A stretch of DNA of 46,380 nt, from positions 1 through 46,380 of the forward strand of contig CANNOC010000018.1 of the NCBI GenBank assembly GCA_947507155.1. The letters are read 5' to 3'. The translations under genes were made by a program, and so were the position numbers. Positions 28,108 through 38,003 of the stretch are shown piece by piece. The stretch's first letter is position 1; every line of letters begins with the position of its first letter. Under the pieces are notes generated by a model, which was not told the origin of the DNA, searched no databases, and was given only the letters and a program-made list of their open reading frames with translations. The stretch comes from an uncultured Collinsella sp. GTDB lineage: Bacteria; Actinomycetota; Coriobacteriia; Coriobacteriales; Coriobacteriaceae.

Positions 28108-29880
28108 ATGTTTAAGAGGTTTTTGTCTTATTACAAGCCCCAGATGGGGCTTTTTGTTGCTGATACTGTTTGTGCTCTGGTGCTTGCCGCCATTGACCTT
28201 GCTTTTCCTATTATTCTGCGTAATTTGACCGGTGGGCTATTTACTCAGGGTCAGGCTGCCATTATGCAGGCGCTCGGCATGATCGCGGTGGGCTTGGTGC
28301 TGATGTATGCCGTCCGCTGCGCCTGCCGCTACTTTGTGAGCTATTGGGGCCACGTGATGGGCGCGCGCATGGAGTCCAAAATGCGCGAGGACCTGTTCGA
28401 CCAGTATGAGCGCTTTAGCTTTGCGTACTTCGACCGCAACAGCTCGGGTGACATGATGAGCCGCGTGGTCAACGACCTGTTCGATATCTGCGAGGCGGCG
28501 CATCACGTACCCGAGTGGATCATCATCTGCGGTATCGAGATTATCGGCTCGTTTGTGATCCTCTTTACCATCGCTCCGGTGCTGGCGCTTGCCATGGCCG
28601 TGGTGACGGCGGCGTTTGCGGTCGTCATGTTTTGGCAGAACATGCGCATGCGCGAGGTCTTTAGCGACAACCGCAAGAAGATCAGCGGCATTAATGCACA
28701 GCTGCAGGATTCTCTGGCGGGCATGCGCGTGGTCAAGAGCTTTGCCAACGAGGAGACCGAGCGTGCCAAGTTCCGTGCCTCTAACGACCGCTACCTTTTG
28801 TCCAAGGAGAACATGTATCACGCCATGGGCGTCTATACCGCGACGTATGGCCTGCTCTCGGGTGTGCTCTATGTGATCGTGGTGCTGCTGGGCGGCTGGC
28901 TGGTCGCCAAGGGACAGCTGCAGGCGGTCGATATGGCGACCTTTGCACTCTATATTTCGCTGTTCTGCACGCCGCTTGAGACGCTCGTCAATTCGGCCGA
29001 AACGTATCAGAAGGCTATCGCCGGCTTTAAACGTATGGACGAGGTGCTCTCGACCGCGCCGGATATCCAGGACAAGCCGGGCGCTACGGATCTGCAGGTG
29101 ACTGCTGGCGCCGTGGAGTATCACGACGTGTGCTTTAACTACGAGGATGTCGAGCTGGGCGAGGGCTATGCCGACGAGCGTCCCGTTATCGACCATATGG
29201 ACCTGTCCATCAAGCCCGGGCAGACCATCGCTTTGGTTGGCCCTTCGGGCGGCGGCAAGTCCACGACCTGTTCGCTGCTGCCGCGCTTTTATGACGTGGC
29301 TACCGGATCCATTAGCATCGACGGTCAGGACGTGCGCGATGTGACGCAGCAGAGCCTGCGCCGCGCCATCGGCCTGGTGCAGCAGGATGTCTATCTGTTT
29401 GACGGCACGATTGGCGAGAACATCGCCTACGGCAAGCCGGGCGCTACGGCAGAAGAGATCGCCGAGGCCGCCCGTCGCGCCAACATCGATGCCTTTATCG
29501 AGTCGCTTCCGCAGGGCTACGACACCGTGGTGGGCGAGCGCGGCAGCCGTCTTTCGGGCGGACAGAAGCAGCGCGTTGCCATCGCGCGCGTGTTTCTCAA
29601 GAACCCCAAGATCCTGATTTTGGACGAGGCGACGAGTGCTTTGGATAACGAGAGCGAGGAGGCGGTGCAGGAGTCACTCGAAGAGCTGGCACGCGGCCGC
29701 ACCACGATTATCATCGCCCACCGTCTTTCGACCATTAAGCATGCCGATGAGATTGCGACCGTTGAGCATGGTCGCGTTGTGGAGCGTGGCACGCACGAGG
29801 AGCTTCTCGCCCGTGGCGGCACCTATGCCCGTTACTATCGAATGCAGTTCGAAGGTGCGCGTGCGCACGAGCTCGACTGA
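28108..29880 (+). CDS. ABC exporter, fused membrane and ATPase domains
   Basis: A 590-residue half-transporter, with a transmembrane domain (residues about 10-300, five to six helices) followed by an ATPase domain. ATPase motifs are Walker A GPSGGGKST, Q-loop VQQDVYLFDG, signature RLSGGQKQRVAIARV, Walker B ILILDEATSALD and the H-loop histidine in IIAHRLST. It resembles lipid/drug exporters of the MsbA/LmrA group; the substrate is unknown, and it could form a homodimer. I chose ATG at 28108 (MFKRFLSYYK, preceded by AAGGTG). The frame is open back to 28009, but that segment is a repeat. A membrane protein gene follows 19 bases later. Confidence 0.93.
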   Translation: MFKRFLSYYKPQMGLFVADTVCALVLAAIDLAFPIILRNLTGGLFTQGQAAIMQALGMIAVGLVLMYAVRCACRYFVSYWGHVMGARMESKMREDLFDQYERFSFAYFDRNSSGDMMSRVVNDLFDICEAAHHVPEWIIICGIEIIGSFVILFTIAPVLALAMAVVTAAFAVVMFWQNMRMREVFSDNRKKISGINAQLQDSLAGMRVVKSFANEETERAKFRASNDRYLLSKENMYHAMGVYTATYGLLSGVLYVIVVLLGGWLVAKGQLQAVDMATFALYISLFCTPLETLVNSAETYQKAIAGFKRMDEVLSTAPDIQDKPGATDLQVTAGAVEYHDVCFNYEDVELGEGYADERPVIDHMDLSIKPGQTIALVGPSGGGKSTTCSLLPRFYDVATGSISIDGQDVRDVTQQSLRRAIGLVQQDVYLFDGTIGENIAYGKPGATAEEIAEAARRANIDAFIESLPQGYDTVVGERGSRLSGGQKQRVAIARVFLKNPKILILDEATSALDNESEEAVQESLEELARGRTTIIIAHRLSTIKHADEIATVEHGRVVERGTHEELLARGGTYARYYRMQFEGARAHELD

Positions 29881-29899
29881 TTGATATGACAGGAAGTTT

Positions 29900-30865
29900 A
29901 TGGCTGACAAGAACCCTTTGACTCCGGAAGAAGTGACGGAGTTATTCTCCGAAATCGATGCATCCGGCGTCTTGGATCCCACGCTCGCCAAAAAGCGTAC
30001 CGAGCGCATGCGTGAGAAGGAGGCTGCGGCCAAGCGCGGTGACAAAGCGGCGCTAGCGCAGCTGCGCAGCGAGGACCGCGCGAGCCAGGCAAAACATATC
30101 GACCCGCTGTCCGAGGACGATCCTTCGGGCTCGCAGGTGAGCCATACCATTACGAAGACCGCGATGGCCGTGGTCATCGGTATTTTGGTGCTGATCGTGG
30201 GCATGCAGATTGGCTACGGCGTGATGCGTCGTCTGAACACCGCCAACCTGTCCGAGAGCGTTTCGGTCGATACCGTTTCGACCGCGCTCAAGGGTGGACT
30301 TGAATGGGGCAACGGCTTTACGCAGTTCCCGCTCGACTTCACCGTCGATGAAGCCGATGAACGCACGGGCACGGTCGAGGTGACGGTGTTGGACACATCG
30401 TCTGCCAACGAGCTCGAGCTGCTGTCCAACGGGCAGATTCAGGCCGCGGCGCTTGCGACCAACGCGTTGCTCAACGATAAGATCGACCGCGTGGTGTATA
30501 ACGTTCACGCCTATATCGACGAGGATAGCAACATTCAGCACGATTCCTTCTTTGGCATGTTCCCCGCGCGCGGCCACCAGAGCGCCATTTTGACGTTCGT
30601 GTGGACCAAGAGCTCATCCAACGCCACGAGTATCGACTGGAAGATGCGCATCGTGAGTATGGATGACACCATCGCCGAGCGCATTCAGAAGCAGGTGAAC
30701 TCGGTGTCGTCGTTAATTGAAGACCCGGTGGTGAGCCAGACCAAGATTGACGAGGAAAAGGCCGAGCGTGACCTGGAGCATCGTCTGCATGGCCGCGAGA
30801 TTTTCCGCGGCGGCAAGCCCGATCGCACACCGTCCGAACTGCTGGAACAGGACAAGAAAAAGTAA
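29900..30865 (+). CDS. Hypothetical single-pass membrane protein
   Basis: A 321-residue protein that I do not recognise. A polar, charged N-terminus of about 85 residues is rich in Lys, Arg, Asp and Glu. A single hydrophobic helix follows (AVVIGILVLIVGMQIGYGVM, about 90-110), then an outside domain of about 210 residues with a beta-rich pattern (GTVEVTVLDTSS). The C-terminus is charged. It starts with ATG after AGGAAG and ends near a terminator. Co-transcription with the ABC exporter suggests a membrane-linked role. Confidence 0.72.
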   Translation: MADKNPLTPEEVTELFSEIDASGVLDPTLAKKRTERMREKEAAAKRGDKAALAQLRSEDRASQAKHIDPLSEDDPSGSQVSHTITKTAMAVVIGILVLIVGMQIGYGVMRRLNTANLSESVSVDTVSTALKGGLEWGNGFTQFPLDFTVDEADERTGTVEVTVLDTSSANELELLSNGQIQAAALATNALLNDKIDRVVYNVHAYIDEDSNIQHDSFFGMFPARGHQSAILTFVWTKSSSNATSIDWKMRIVSMDDTIAERIQKQVNSVSSLIEDPVVSQTKIDEEKAERDLEHRLHGREIFRGGKPDRTPSELLEQDKKK

Positions 30866-30870
30866 GACGC

Positions 30871-30911
30871 CATCATCCCGCGTGAGCCATAAGCCCCGCG
30901 GGATGATTTTT
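30871..30911 (+). terminator. Terminator before carA
   Basis: The arms CATCATCCCGCG and CGCGGGATGAT are separated by about 17 bases and followed by TTTTTC. They end the ABC/membrane protein unit. Confidence 0.85.
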
Positions 30912-31072
30912 CTGGGACGGGGATTAAAAAATCATTATGCATAGAAAGTCATAATTATCATTTCGTAAACATTTCGATGAAATTAACGCCATGAGGCATG
31001 CTTGCGGTTACAATACCGCGAGGCCTAACTACACACCTTTAAGCCGGTCCTGTGAGACCGGGAAGGAGAACT
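30912..31072 (+). promoter_or_regulatory. AT-rich leader and promoter region of carAB
   Basis: A stretch far lower in GC than its neighbours, with the inverted repeat ATTATG / CATAAT (30934-30955) and an ATAATTAT palindrome. A possible -10 box TACAAT is at 31009-31014; no good -35 is seen. The short palindrome could bind a regulator such as an ArgR-type repressor, but I cannot name one. The carA ribosome binding site AAGGAG precedes 31073. Confidence 0.4.
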
Positions 31073-32578
31073 ATGGCGAACAACCATACCGCGGGCGCTG
31101 CCGCCCGCACCTTCGCGCCCAGCGAGCTTTGCCAGCGTATGCTGGCCAAAACCAGCAAGGGCACCTGCGGTCCCTGCATCCTGTATCTTGAGGATGGGAC
31201 CATTTTTTATGGACGTGCATGCGGCGCCGAGGGCACCGCGACCGGCGAAGTTTGCTTCAACACCTCGCTCGAGGGCTACTTTGAGGTCATGACCGACCCG
31301 AGTTATGCCGGCCAAATCGTAACCATGACCTATCCGCAGATCGGCAACTACGGTATCGACGAGACCGACGTCCAGTCGGCCTTCCCCGGCGACGCCGTGC
31401 GCCCTGCGAGCGCTCCGGCCATGCGCGGCATGATCGTTCGCGACATGTGCGCCACGCCTTCTAACTGGCGCTCGGCCGTCAGCGTGCCGGAGTATCTGCG
31501 CGCCCACGGCATCGTCGCTATCGAGGGTGTCGACACCCGCGCTCTGGTGCGCCATCTGCGCGACAATGGTTCCAAGATGGGCATTATCTCGACTGAGATC
31601 TTTGACGTCGACGAGCTTGCCGAGCGTCTGGCCGCAGCGCCCACGCTGGTAGGCGAGAACCTGGTCAAGACCGTAAGCTGCCCCGCGCCTCACGAGTTTG
31701 TGGCCGCCGACCTGCCTGTCACGCATGACTTTGCGCTTGCGGTTGCCGCTCCTGCCCGTCGCAAAGTGGTCGCCTACGACTGCGGTGTGAAGCGCGGTAT
31801 TCTGGAGGGGCTGGTCCGCGCCGGCTGCGACCTTACCGTCGTGCCGTGGGATACGCCCGCCCAGCAGGTGCTCGACATGAATCCCGATGGCGTCTTTTTG
31901 TCCAACGGTCCCGGCGACCCCGATGCCGTGGTGGAGACCTACGAGCAGGTGCAGCAGCTGATCGGCAAGGTGCCGGTCTTTGGTATTTGTCTTGGTCACC
32001 AGATGATCAGCCTGGCCTGCGGCGCCCAGATGGAAAAGCTTAAGTTCGGTCACCGCGGCGGCAACCAGCCGGTCATGAACCTGGTAAGCCGTCGCGTGGA
32101 GATCACCGCGCAAAACCATGGCTTTGGCCTGCTGTTCCCCAGCTTGGGCAAGCTTGTCCCCGAGCTTTCCGGCGGCGAGACCGAGCATGCGGCCGACGGC
32201 GACCTGCGCGTCTGGGTGCGCCGCGGAATCGCGCCGGTCGTGATGAACGAGCGCTTTGGCCGCATTCGCCTAACACATGTGAACCTCAACGACGGCACCG
32301 CCGAGGGCATCCAGCTGCTCGACGCCCCGTGCTTCTCGGTCCAGTACCATCCCGAGGCTTCGCCTGGCCCCACCGATGCCCACTATCTCTTTACCGCCTT
32401 TACGCGACTCATGGACGGCGAGGAGAGCTACCTGGACATCGACACCGCGAAGGACCGCCTGGCTGGCTGGAATTTCGCCGATAGTGGTTCCGCCGTTCTA
32501 CCGAACGGCGGACCTGTCGACGCTGCGGCTGCATCTGGCACATCATCTTGCCGTTCTGCTTCGGACGCGCGGGCATAA
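31073..32578 (+). CDS. carA: Carbamoyl phosphate synthase small subunit
   Basis: A 501-residue glutamine amidotransferase subunit that delivers ammonia to CarB. Seen: LEDGTIFYGRACGAEG near the start, FNTSLEGYFEVMTDPSYAGQ, the class I catalytic Cys in GICLGHQ, and the His/Glu pair in QYHPEASPGP. It is longer than typical (about 360-380) in three places: about 30 extra residues before the fold, an insertion of about 36 residues after NHGF in the glutaminase domain, and a 50-residue tail. A palindromic repeat lies in the tail. I chose ATG at 31073 after GGAAGGAG. carB follows after about 98 bases. Confidence 0.95.
   Translation: MANNHTAGAAARTFAPSELCQRMLAKTSKGTCGPCILYLEDGTIFYGRACGAEGTATGEVCFNTSLEGYFEVMTDPSYAGQIVTMTYPQIGNYGIDETDVQSAFPGDAVRPASAPAMRGMIVRDMCATPSNWRSAVSVPEYLRAHGIVAIEGVDTRALVRHLRDNGSKMGIISTEIFDVDELAERLAAAPTLVGENLVKTVSCPAPHEFVAADLPVTHDFALAVAAPARRKVVAYDCGVKRGILEGLVRAGCDLTVVPWDTPAQQVLDMNPDGVFLSNGPGDPDAVVETYEQVQQLIGKVPVFGICLGHQMISLACGAQMEKLKFGHRGGNQPVMNLVSRRVEITAQNHGFGLLFPSLGKLVPELSGGETEHAADGDLRVWVRRGIAPVVMNERFGRIRLTHVNLNDGTAEGIQLLDAPCFSVQYHPEASPGPTDAHYLFTAFTRLMDGEESYLDIDTAKDRLAGWNFADSGSAVLPNGGPVDAAAASGTSSCRSASDARA
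32489..32512. repeat. Palindrome inside the 3' end of carA (family copy 1)
   Basis: TCCGCCGTTC and GAACGGCGGA flank the four bases TACC. The same 10-bp arms recur at 36168-36191, downstream of carB. It lies in codons about 473-480 of carA, within the non-homologous tail. Confidence 0.8.
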
Positions 32579-32676
32579 GCCCAGCGCGCCCTCGCATCAC
32601 GGCAACCTGATGCACCAGCTGCACCCTCGCTGACTTTTCCAAAACATTGAGTCAGCCTCTCTAGGAGGTTTTAAAC

Positions 32677-35600
32677 ATGCCTAAACGTACCGACATCAAG
32701 CGCATCCTCGTCATTGGCTCGGGCCCCATCGTCATTGGCCAGGCCTGCGAGTTCGATTACTCCGGCGCCCAGGCCTGCAAGGTGCTCAAGGAGGATGGCT
32801 TTGAGGTCATCCTGGTCAACTCCAACCCGGCGACCATCATGACCGATCCGGGCTTGGCCGACCGCACCTATGTCGAGCCCATCACCGCCGAATTTATCGA
32901 GCGCGTGATCAAGAAGGAGCGCCCGGATGCGCTGCTGCCCACGCTGGGCGGCCAGACCGGTCTGAATGCCGCCGTCGAGCTGGCAAAGGACGGCACACTC
33001 GACAAGTACGGCGTCGAGATGATCGGCTGTGACCTTGCCGCCATCGAGCGCGGTGAGGACCGCAAGCTCTTTAACGAGGCCATGGCCGAGATCGGCCTGG
33101 AGGTCGCGCGCTCGGGCTATGCCTACAGCGTGGCTGACGCCGAGGCCATCGCCGAGCGTGTGGGCTATCCCTGCGTGCTGCGTCCGAGCTTTACCTTGGG
33201 CGGCGCCGGTGGTGGCATCGCGCATACTCACGAGGAACTCGTCTCCATCGTGAGCCAGGGTCTTGAGCTTTCGCCCGCCCATGAGGTGCTGGTTGAGGAG
33301 TCCATCGAGGGTTGGAAAGAATACGAGATGGAGGTCATGCGCGACCACGCCGGCAACGGCATCATCGTGTGCTCCATCGAGAACCTCGACCCCATGGGCG
33401 TGCATACCGGTGACTCCATCACCGTGGCGCCGGCGCAGACCCTCTCCGACCTTGAGTATCAGCGCATGCGTGTCGCCTCGCTCGCTATCTTGGAGAAGAT
33501 CGGCGTCGAGACCGGTGGCTCTAACGTGCAGTTTGCCGTGAACCCCCAGACCGGCCGCCTGATTGTCATCGAGATGAACCCGCGCGTGAGTCGTTCGTCC
33601 GCGCTGGCTTCCAAGGCCACGGGCTTCCCCATCGCCAAGGCCGCCGCTCGCCTGGCCGTGGGCTATACGCTCGACGAGATCGTCAACGACATCACCAAGG
33701 CCACGCCCGCCTGCTTTGAGCCCACGATCGACTACTGTGTGGTCAAGGTGCCACGCTTTGCCTTCGAGAAGTTCAAGGGCACCGACCCCACGCTCACCAC
33801 GCGCATGAAGGCCGTGGGCGAGATCATGGCGATCGGCCGCACCTTTGAGGAGGCCTTTGGCAAGGCCATGCGCTCGCTGGAGGACGGGCACCAGGGTATT
33901 TGCGCCGGTGGCAAGGAGGGCGCCGATAAGCTGAGCGACGATGAACTCGCCCAGGCCGTGGGCACCCCGACTGAGCACCGCATCTTCTTTGTGGTCGAGG
34001 CCCTGCGCCGTGGCTGGGATGTTGCGCGCATCCACGCCATCTGCGGTATCGATCCGTGGTATCTCAACCGCATCAACGATATGGTGCGGGTCCAGGAGAG
34101 CGTTCGCGGCCTGCGCGTGGAGGATATCGACGCCGACGCGATGCGTCTGCTCAAGCAGTACGGCACGAGCGATGCCGAGATTGCCGCGCTGACCGGCTCG
34201 GATGAGCGTTTTGTTCGCGCTTACCGTAAGGGTCTGGGCGTGGTTCCCAGCATGAAGACGGTCGACACCTGCGCCGCCGAGTTCTCGAGTGCCACGGAAT
34301 ACCACTATAAGACCTACGAGAACATCTACCGCACGAGCCCGATCGCCAAGAAGTGCGTTGCCCCCGACGAGACCACGCCGGCAAGCAAGCCCAAGGCGAT
34401 GATCCTGGGTGCCGGTCCCAACCGTATCGGCCAGGGTATCGAGTTTGACTACTGCTGCGTGCATGCGAGCTACGCGCTGGCGGCCCGCGGCTTTGAGACC
34501 ATCATGGTCAACTGCAATCCCGAGACCGTCTCGACCGACTACGACACGTCCGACCGCCTGTACTTTGAGCCGCTCACCTACGAGGACGTCATGGACGTTA
34601 TCGACGTTGAGCGTCCCGACGGCGTCGTAGTGACGCTCGGCGGCCAGACCCCGCTTAAGCTGGCGCGTATGCTCGAGGAGAGCGGCGTGAACATCATGGG
34701 TACCAAGCCCGACGCCATCGATTTTGCCGAGGACCGCGAGCGCTTCGCCGCTCTGCTCGACAAGCTGGGCATTATGTATCCGCCGGCGGGCCAGGCCACC
34801 TCGTTTGAGGAGGCCGAGGCCGTGGCCGCGCGCATCGGCTACCCGCTGCTGGTGCGTCCGAGCTACGTGCTGGGCGGTCGCGGCATGATGATCGCCTACG
34901 ATGCCGAGCATCTGCGCGATTACATGGCAGAGGCTGCGCGCATTAGCCCCGACTACCCGGTGTACCTGGACCGCTTCCTGGAGGGTGCGATCGAGTCTGA
35001 TGTCGACGCCCTGTGCGACGGCGAAGAGGTCTACATCGGCGGTATTCTGGAGCATATCGAGGAGGCCGGTATTCACTCCGGCGACTCCGCGACGTGCATC
35101 CCGCCGTTCAGCTTTAGCGAGAGCCTGCAGGCAAAGCTTCGCGAGACCACGCGCCGCATCGCGATGGCGCTGGGCGTACGCGGCCTGGTCAACGTGCAGT
35201 ACGCCATCAAGGGCGAGACCGTCTACGTGATCGAGGCAAACCCGCGCGCCAGCCGTACCGTGCCGTTCATCTCCAAGGCCACCGGCGTGCCGCTGGCCAA
35301 GTGCGCGGCGCGTATCATGGCAGGCGATTCCATCGCGAGCCTGGGCCTGCCGAGCGACGAGCGTCAGCTGGACTGGTTCTGCATGAAGGAAGCCGTTATG
35401 CCCTGGGGTCGTTTCCCGGGAGCCGACGTTATTCTGGGGCCCGAGATGAAGTCGACGGGCGAGGTCATGGGTATCGCCAAGAGCTATCCTGAGGCATACG
35501 CCAAGACGCAGCTGGCGATTGACTACAAGCTGCCCGACCCGAGTTGCGGTAAGGTGTTCATCAGCGTGTGCGATCGTGATAAGCGCCATATCCTTTCGGT

Positions 35601-35991
35601 CGCCCGCATCCTGCGCTACTTGGGCTTTGACATCTGCTCTACCGAGGGTACGGCGCGCGTGCTGCGCGGAGGCAACGTGACGTGTGAGGTCGTGGAAAAG
35701 ATCAGCGGCCCGCACGACGGCGAGCGTCCCAACATCGGTGACCTCATCGCCGATGGCAAGATCGCGGTGATCATCAATACGCCATACGGCCCGGGCTCGC
35801 GTGGCGACGGTTATCTGCTGCGCACCGAGGCAGTGCGTCGCGGCGTGACCTGCGTGACCGCGATGTCCGCGGCCAACACGTACGTGAGCGCTATCGAGGC
35901 CGTGCGTGAGGACCAGCAGGGTCACGGCAGCGCCAACGACATGGGCATGGACGTCATCGCCCTGCAGGACCTGCCACAGCACACGGTGTAG
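32677..35991 (+). CDS. carB: Carbamoyl phosphate synthase large subunit
   Basis: A 1104-residue synthase with two ATP-grasp halves and an allosteric C-terminal domain. N-terminal half: [44 protein letters not shown]-terminal half: [39 protein letters not shown]. The MGS-like regulatory domain occupies about the last 150 residues ([11 protein letters not shown]..). Length is slightly above the usual 1070. ATG follows AGGAGG at 10 bases. It makes carbamoyl phosphate for pyrimidines and arginine. Confidence 0.98.
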   Translation: MPKRTDIKRILVIGSGPIVIGQACEFDYSGAQACKVLKEDGFEVILVNSNPATIMTDPGLADRTYVEPITAEFIERVIKKERPDALLPTLGGQTGLNAAVELAKDGTLDKYGVEMIGCDLAAIERGEDRKLFNEAMAEIGLEVARSGYAYSVADAEAIAERVGYPCVLRPSFTLGGAGGGIAHTHEELVSIVSQGLELSPAHEVLVEESIEGWKEYEMEVMRDHAGNGIIVCSIENLDPMGVHTGDSITVAPAQTLSDLEYQRMRVASLAILEKIGVETGGSNVQFAVNPQTGRLIVIEMNPRVSRSSALASKATGFPIAKAAARLAVGYTLDEIVNDITKATPACFEPTIDYCVVKVPRFAFEKFKGTDPTLTTRMKAVGEIMAIGRTFEEAFGKAMRSLEDGHQGICAGGKEGADKLSDDELAQAVGTPTEHRIFFVVEALRRGWDVARIHAICGIDPWYLNRINDMVRVQESVRGLRVEDIDADAMRLLKQYGTSDAEIAALTGSDERFVRAYRKGLGVVPSMKTVDTCAAEFSSATEYHYKTYENIYRTSPIAKKCVAPDETTPASKPKAMILGAGPNRIGQGIEFDYCCVHASYALAARGFETIMVNCNPETVSTDYDTSDRLYFEPLTYEDVMDVIDVERPDGVVVTLGGQTPLKLARMLEESGVNIMGTKPDAIDFAEDRERFAALLDKLGIMYPPAGQATSFEEAEAVAARIGYPLLVRPSYVLGGRGMMIAYDAEHLRDYMAEAARISPDYPVYLDRFLEGAIESDVDALCDGEEVYIGGILEHIEEAGIHSGDSATCIPPFSFSESLQAKLRETTRRIAMALGVRGLVNVQYAIKGETVYVIEANPRASRTVPFISKATGVPLAKCAARIMAGDSIASLGLPSDERQLDWFCMKEAVMPWGRFPGADVILGPEMKSTGEVMGIAKSYPEAYAKTQLAIDYKLPDPSCGKVFISVCDRDKRHILSVARILRYLGFDICSTEGTARVLRGGNVTCEVVEKISGPHDGERPNIGDLIADGKIAVIINTPYGPGSRGDGYLLRTEAVRRGVTCVTAMSAANTYVSAIEAVREDQQGHGSANDMGMDVIALQDLPQHTV

Positions 35992-36006
35992 GTCGAGCTG
36001 TCCGGC

Positions 36007-36089
36007 CGGGGCGGGAGTCGGACACTTTCTCTCGGAAACTGGGCTTCGCGAAGTTTTCCGAGAGAAAGGACCGCCTCCCGCCCCAGCCT
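36007..36089. repeat. Nested hairpin downstream of carB
   Basis: Outer arms GGGGCGGGAG and CTCCCGCCCC enclose inner arms CTTTCTCTCGGAAACT and AGTTTTCCGAGAGAAAG (one mismatch-type change). Total span is about 80 bases, beginning about 15 bases past the carB stop. It may serve as a terminator on either strand. Confidence 0.75.
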
Positions 36090-36161
36090 GCGGTGACTCG
36101 GCTGCACCGTGTGCTGCCGAAGGGGCTTTGTGTGATGACTAGGGCTGAATAAAAAGTGAGT

Positions 36162-36197
36162 GTGGGCTCCGCCGTTCGTTCGAACGGCGGAGCCCAC
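36162..36197. repeat. Perfect 17-bp palindrome (family copy 2)
   Basis: The arms GTGGGCTCCGCCGTTCG and their exact complement are separated by TT. The central TCCGCCGTTC / GAACGGCGGA arms are identical to those inside carA (32489-32512). Confidence 0.85.
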
Positions 36198-36245
36198 GTT
36201 AATATTTCAGCCAACGTACGTCATGGCAATCCCCGGTAGGTCGAA

Positions 36246-36335
36246 GGTGCTCTGCGGCGGCCCGGTGTTTTCATCTGAACGACTTTGCGCAGCAACCGGA
36301 GTGAAGATGAAAACACCGGGCCGCCGCAGAGCACC
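36246..36335. repeat. Perfect 31-bp inverted repeat before purE
   Basis: Arms 36246-36276 and 36305-36335 are exact complements over 31 bases. The 28-base loop has no coding sense. No transposase and no clear target duplication are seen. This is the longest perfect repeat in the window. Confidence 0.9.
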
Positions 36336-36360
36336 CACAGACCGCAGGGACGGGAGCAGC

Positions 36361-36366
36361 TATACT
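36361..36366 (+). promoter_or_regulatory. Possible -10 box for purE
   Basis: TATACT lies about 70 bases upstream of the purE start, past the inverted repeats. The matching -35 box is weak. This is a candidate only. Confidence 0.4.
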
Positions 36367-36429
36367 ACTCTCAGTAGTTAAGGGTCGCGGATCCGCCGCG
36401 TCACCGCTCTCAACAGGAGGTCTTTGTTT

Positions 36430-36894
36430 ATGGCAGATCAAAAGCCGGTTGTCGGGATCATCATGGGTTCCAAGTCCGATCTGGGCGTTATGGAAGGCTG
36501 CACCGCCGAGCTCGAGGCGCTTGGTGTGCCCTATGAGCTCGTCATTGCGAGCGCACACCGCACGCCGGCGAAGGTCCATGAGTGGGCTTCGACTGCTGCC
36601 GATCGCGGTATCAAAGTGATTATCGCCGCCGCCGGCAAGGCCGCTCACCTGGGTGGTGTCGTGGCTGCGTTTACGCCGCTGCCGGTCATCGGTGTGCCTA
36701 TGAAGACGAGCGATCTGGGTGGTATGGACTCGCTGCTGTCGATGGTGCAGATGCCTTCGGGCGTGCCCGTTGCCTGTGTGGCCATCAACGGTGCCAAGAA
36801 CGCTGCCATTTACGCCACGCAGATTCTGGGCGCATGCGACCCCGAGTACCGCAAGGTTATCGAGAAGATGAAGCAAGAGATGGCTGACGCCTAA
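36430..36894 (+). CDS. purE: N5-carboxyaminoimidazole ribonucleotide mutase (class I PurE)
   Basis: A 154-residue enzyme of purine synthesis. The motifs GIIMGSKSDLGVM and IASAHRTPAKVHEWA with the catalytic His are seen, then AAAGKAAHLGGVVAAFTPLPVIGVP. ATG at 36430 gives the normal N-terminus MADQKPVVGII; the frame reaches back two codons to a TTG. AGGAGG lies 10 bases before the ATG. PurK, its usual partner, is not in the window. Confidence 0.96.
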   Translation: MADQKPVVGIIMGSKSDLGVMEGCTAELEALGVPYELVIASAHRTPAKVHEWASTAADRGIKVIIAAAGKAAHLGGVVAAFTPLPVIGVPMKTSDLGGMDSLLSMVQMPSGVPVACVAINGAKNAAIYATQILGACDPEYRKVIEKMKQEMADA

Positions 36895-36930
36895 GCGCTC
36901 TGCCAGTCCATTTGCAGCATAAGGAGAGCC

Positions 36931-37935
36931 ATGTCCGACTATCAGGGAAAGCGTATTTCGGCTTCTCGGATTCCCGATCCAGCCAAGTCGGGAGCAGCCC
37001 GCGCGCCGCAGCAGGGTCGGACATCCTCTCCTCAACAGGCTCGTGCGCCGCGCCCCGTAACGCCGACGTCCCATCGCCGTCAGGATACGCCGGCTGCGTA
37101 TCGCCCCTCGTCATATGGCACGGCAAAGAAGCGGACCCGGACGACGAGGCAACCGAGCGGCGCTCCGTCCAGCTACACCGAGCCGCCGCGCAAGAAACGC
37201 CGCTCCATCATCCCCATTCTGCTCATCATCGTGGGCATCGGTCTGATTGTCGCCGCCGCCGCCATCTTTATCAATGCTCAGATTGGCTATAAGCAGGCGA
37301 GCGATTCATACCAGAAAATCGAGAAGCAATATGTAAGCGATAAGGACGCCAGCGGCGTGCCGATTATCGACTTCGATGCGCTTGCTCAGACAAACCCCGA
37401 GATTGTGGGTTGGATTTACGTGCCGGGAACCAACATCAACTATCCCGTGGTGCAGACCAACAACAACTCCAAATACCTCAACACGCTGTTCGACGGTACG
37501 GCCAATGCGTCCGGGGCCATTTTCCTGGATAGCGATGACACCGCGCCGGGAATGGTTGACCAGCAGACCACGATCTACGGCCACCACATGAATGACGGGT
37601 CGATGTTCAACGTGATTTCGGACACCACCGACCAAGCGACATTCGATAGCATCGAGTACGTATATTACATCACGCGCGATGCAACGTATAAGCTGCGACC
37701 GCTGGCGACCAAGGTCGTCGAGGATACGTATGCCAAGGCGCGCACGACCAATTTTGAGGGCGACGACGGGCTCAAGAACTACCTGTCCGAGATGCTCGAC
37801 GGTGCTTCGGCAGTGGCGAGTGATGCAGGCGATCGCGCTGCTTCGGCAACCAAGGTCGTGACGCTCGTGACCTGTCGCTCACTGTCATTTAGCAATACGC
37901 GCGCCGTCATGGTGCTCACGCCGGTCGAGGAATAG
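36931..37935 (+). CDS. Class B-like sortase
   Basis: A 334-residue transpeptidase that anchors surface proteins or pilins. A basic, Arg/Pro/Ser-rich cytoplasmic N-terminus of about 85 residues is followed by one hydrophobic helix (IIPILLIIVGIGLIVAAAAIF), then the sortase fold. Catalytic residues seen are His in YGHHMNDGSMF, Cys in TLVTCRSL and Arg in SNTRAVMVL. The pattern WIYVPGTNINYPVVQ is typical of class B. No surface-protein substrate gene is adjacent. It starts with ATG about 37 bases after purE, following AAGGAGAG. Confidence 0.9.
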   Translation: MSDYQGKRISASRIPDPAKSGAARAPQQGRTSSPQQARAPRPVTPTSHRRQDTPAAYRPSSYGTAKKRTRTTRQPSGAPSSYTEPPRKKRRSIIPILLIIVGIGLIVAAAAIFINAQIGYKQASDSYQKIEKQYVSDKDASGVPIIDFDALAQTNPEIVGWIYVPGTNINYPVVQTNNNSKYLNTLFDGTANASGAIFLDSDDTAPGMVDQQTTIYGHHMNDGSMFNVISDTTDQATFDSIEYVYYITRDATYKLRPLATKVVEDTYAKARTTNFEGDDGLKNYLSEMLDGASAVASDAGDRAASATKVVTLVTCRSLSFSNTRAVMVLTPVEE

Positions 37936-38003
37936 ATTGTTAAGAGTAGCTAAAAGAGCCCCGTCCCAAATGAGCTGCTCGATGACGGTAAAAGGAGGAA
38001 ATG

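Noticed and set aside
32671..35982. A 1103-codon open frame antisense to carB
   Set aside because: It mirrors the carB codons in GC-rich sequence, has no homology pattern and repeats Gly/Ala/His/Val-rich filler. Similar antisense frames cover gyrB, gyrA, purD and purA.
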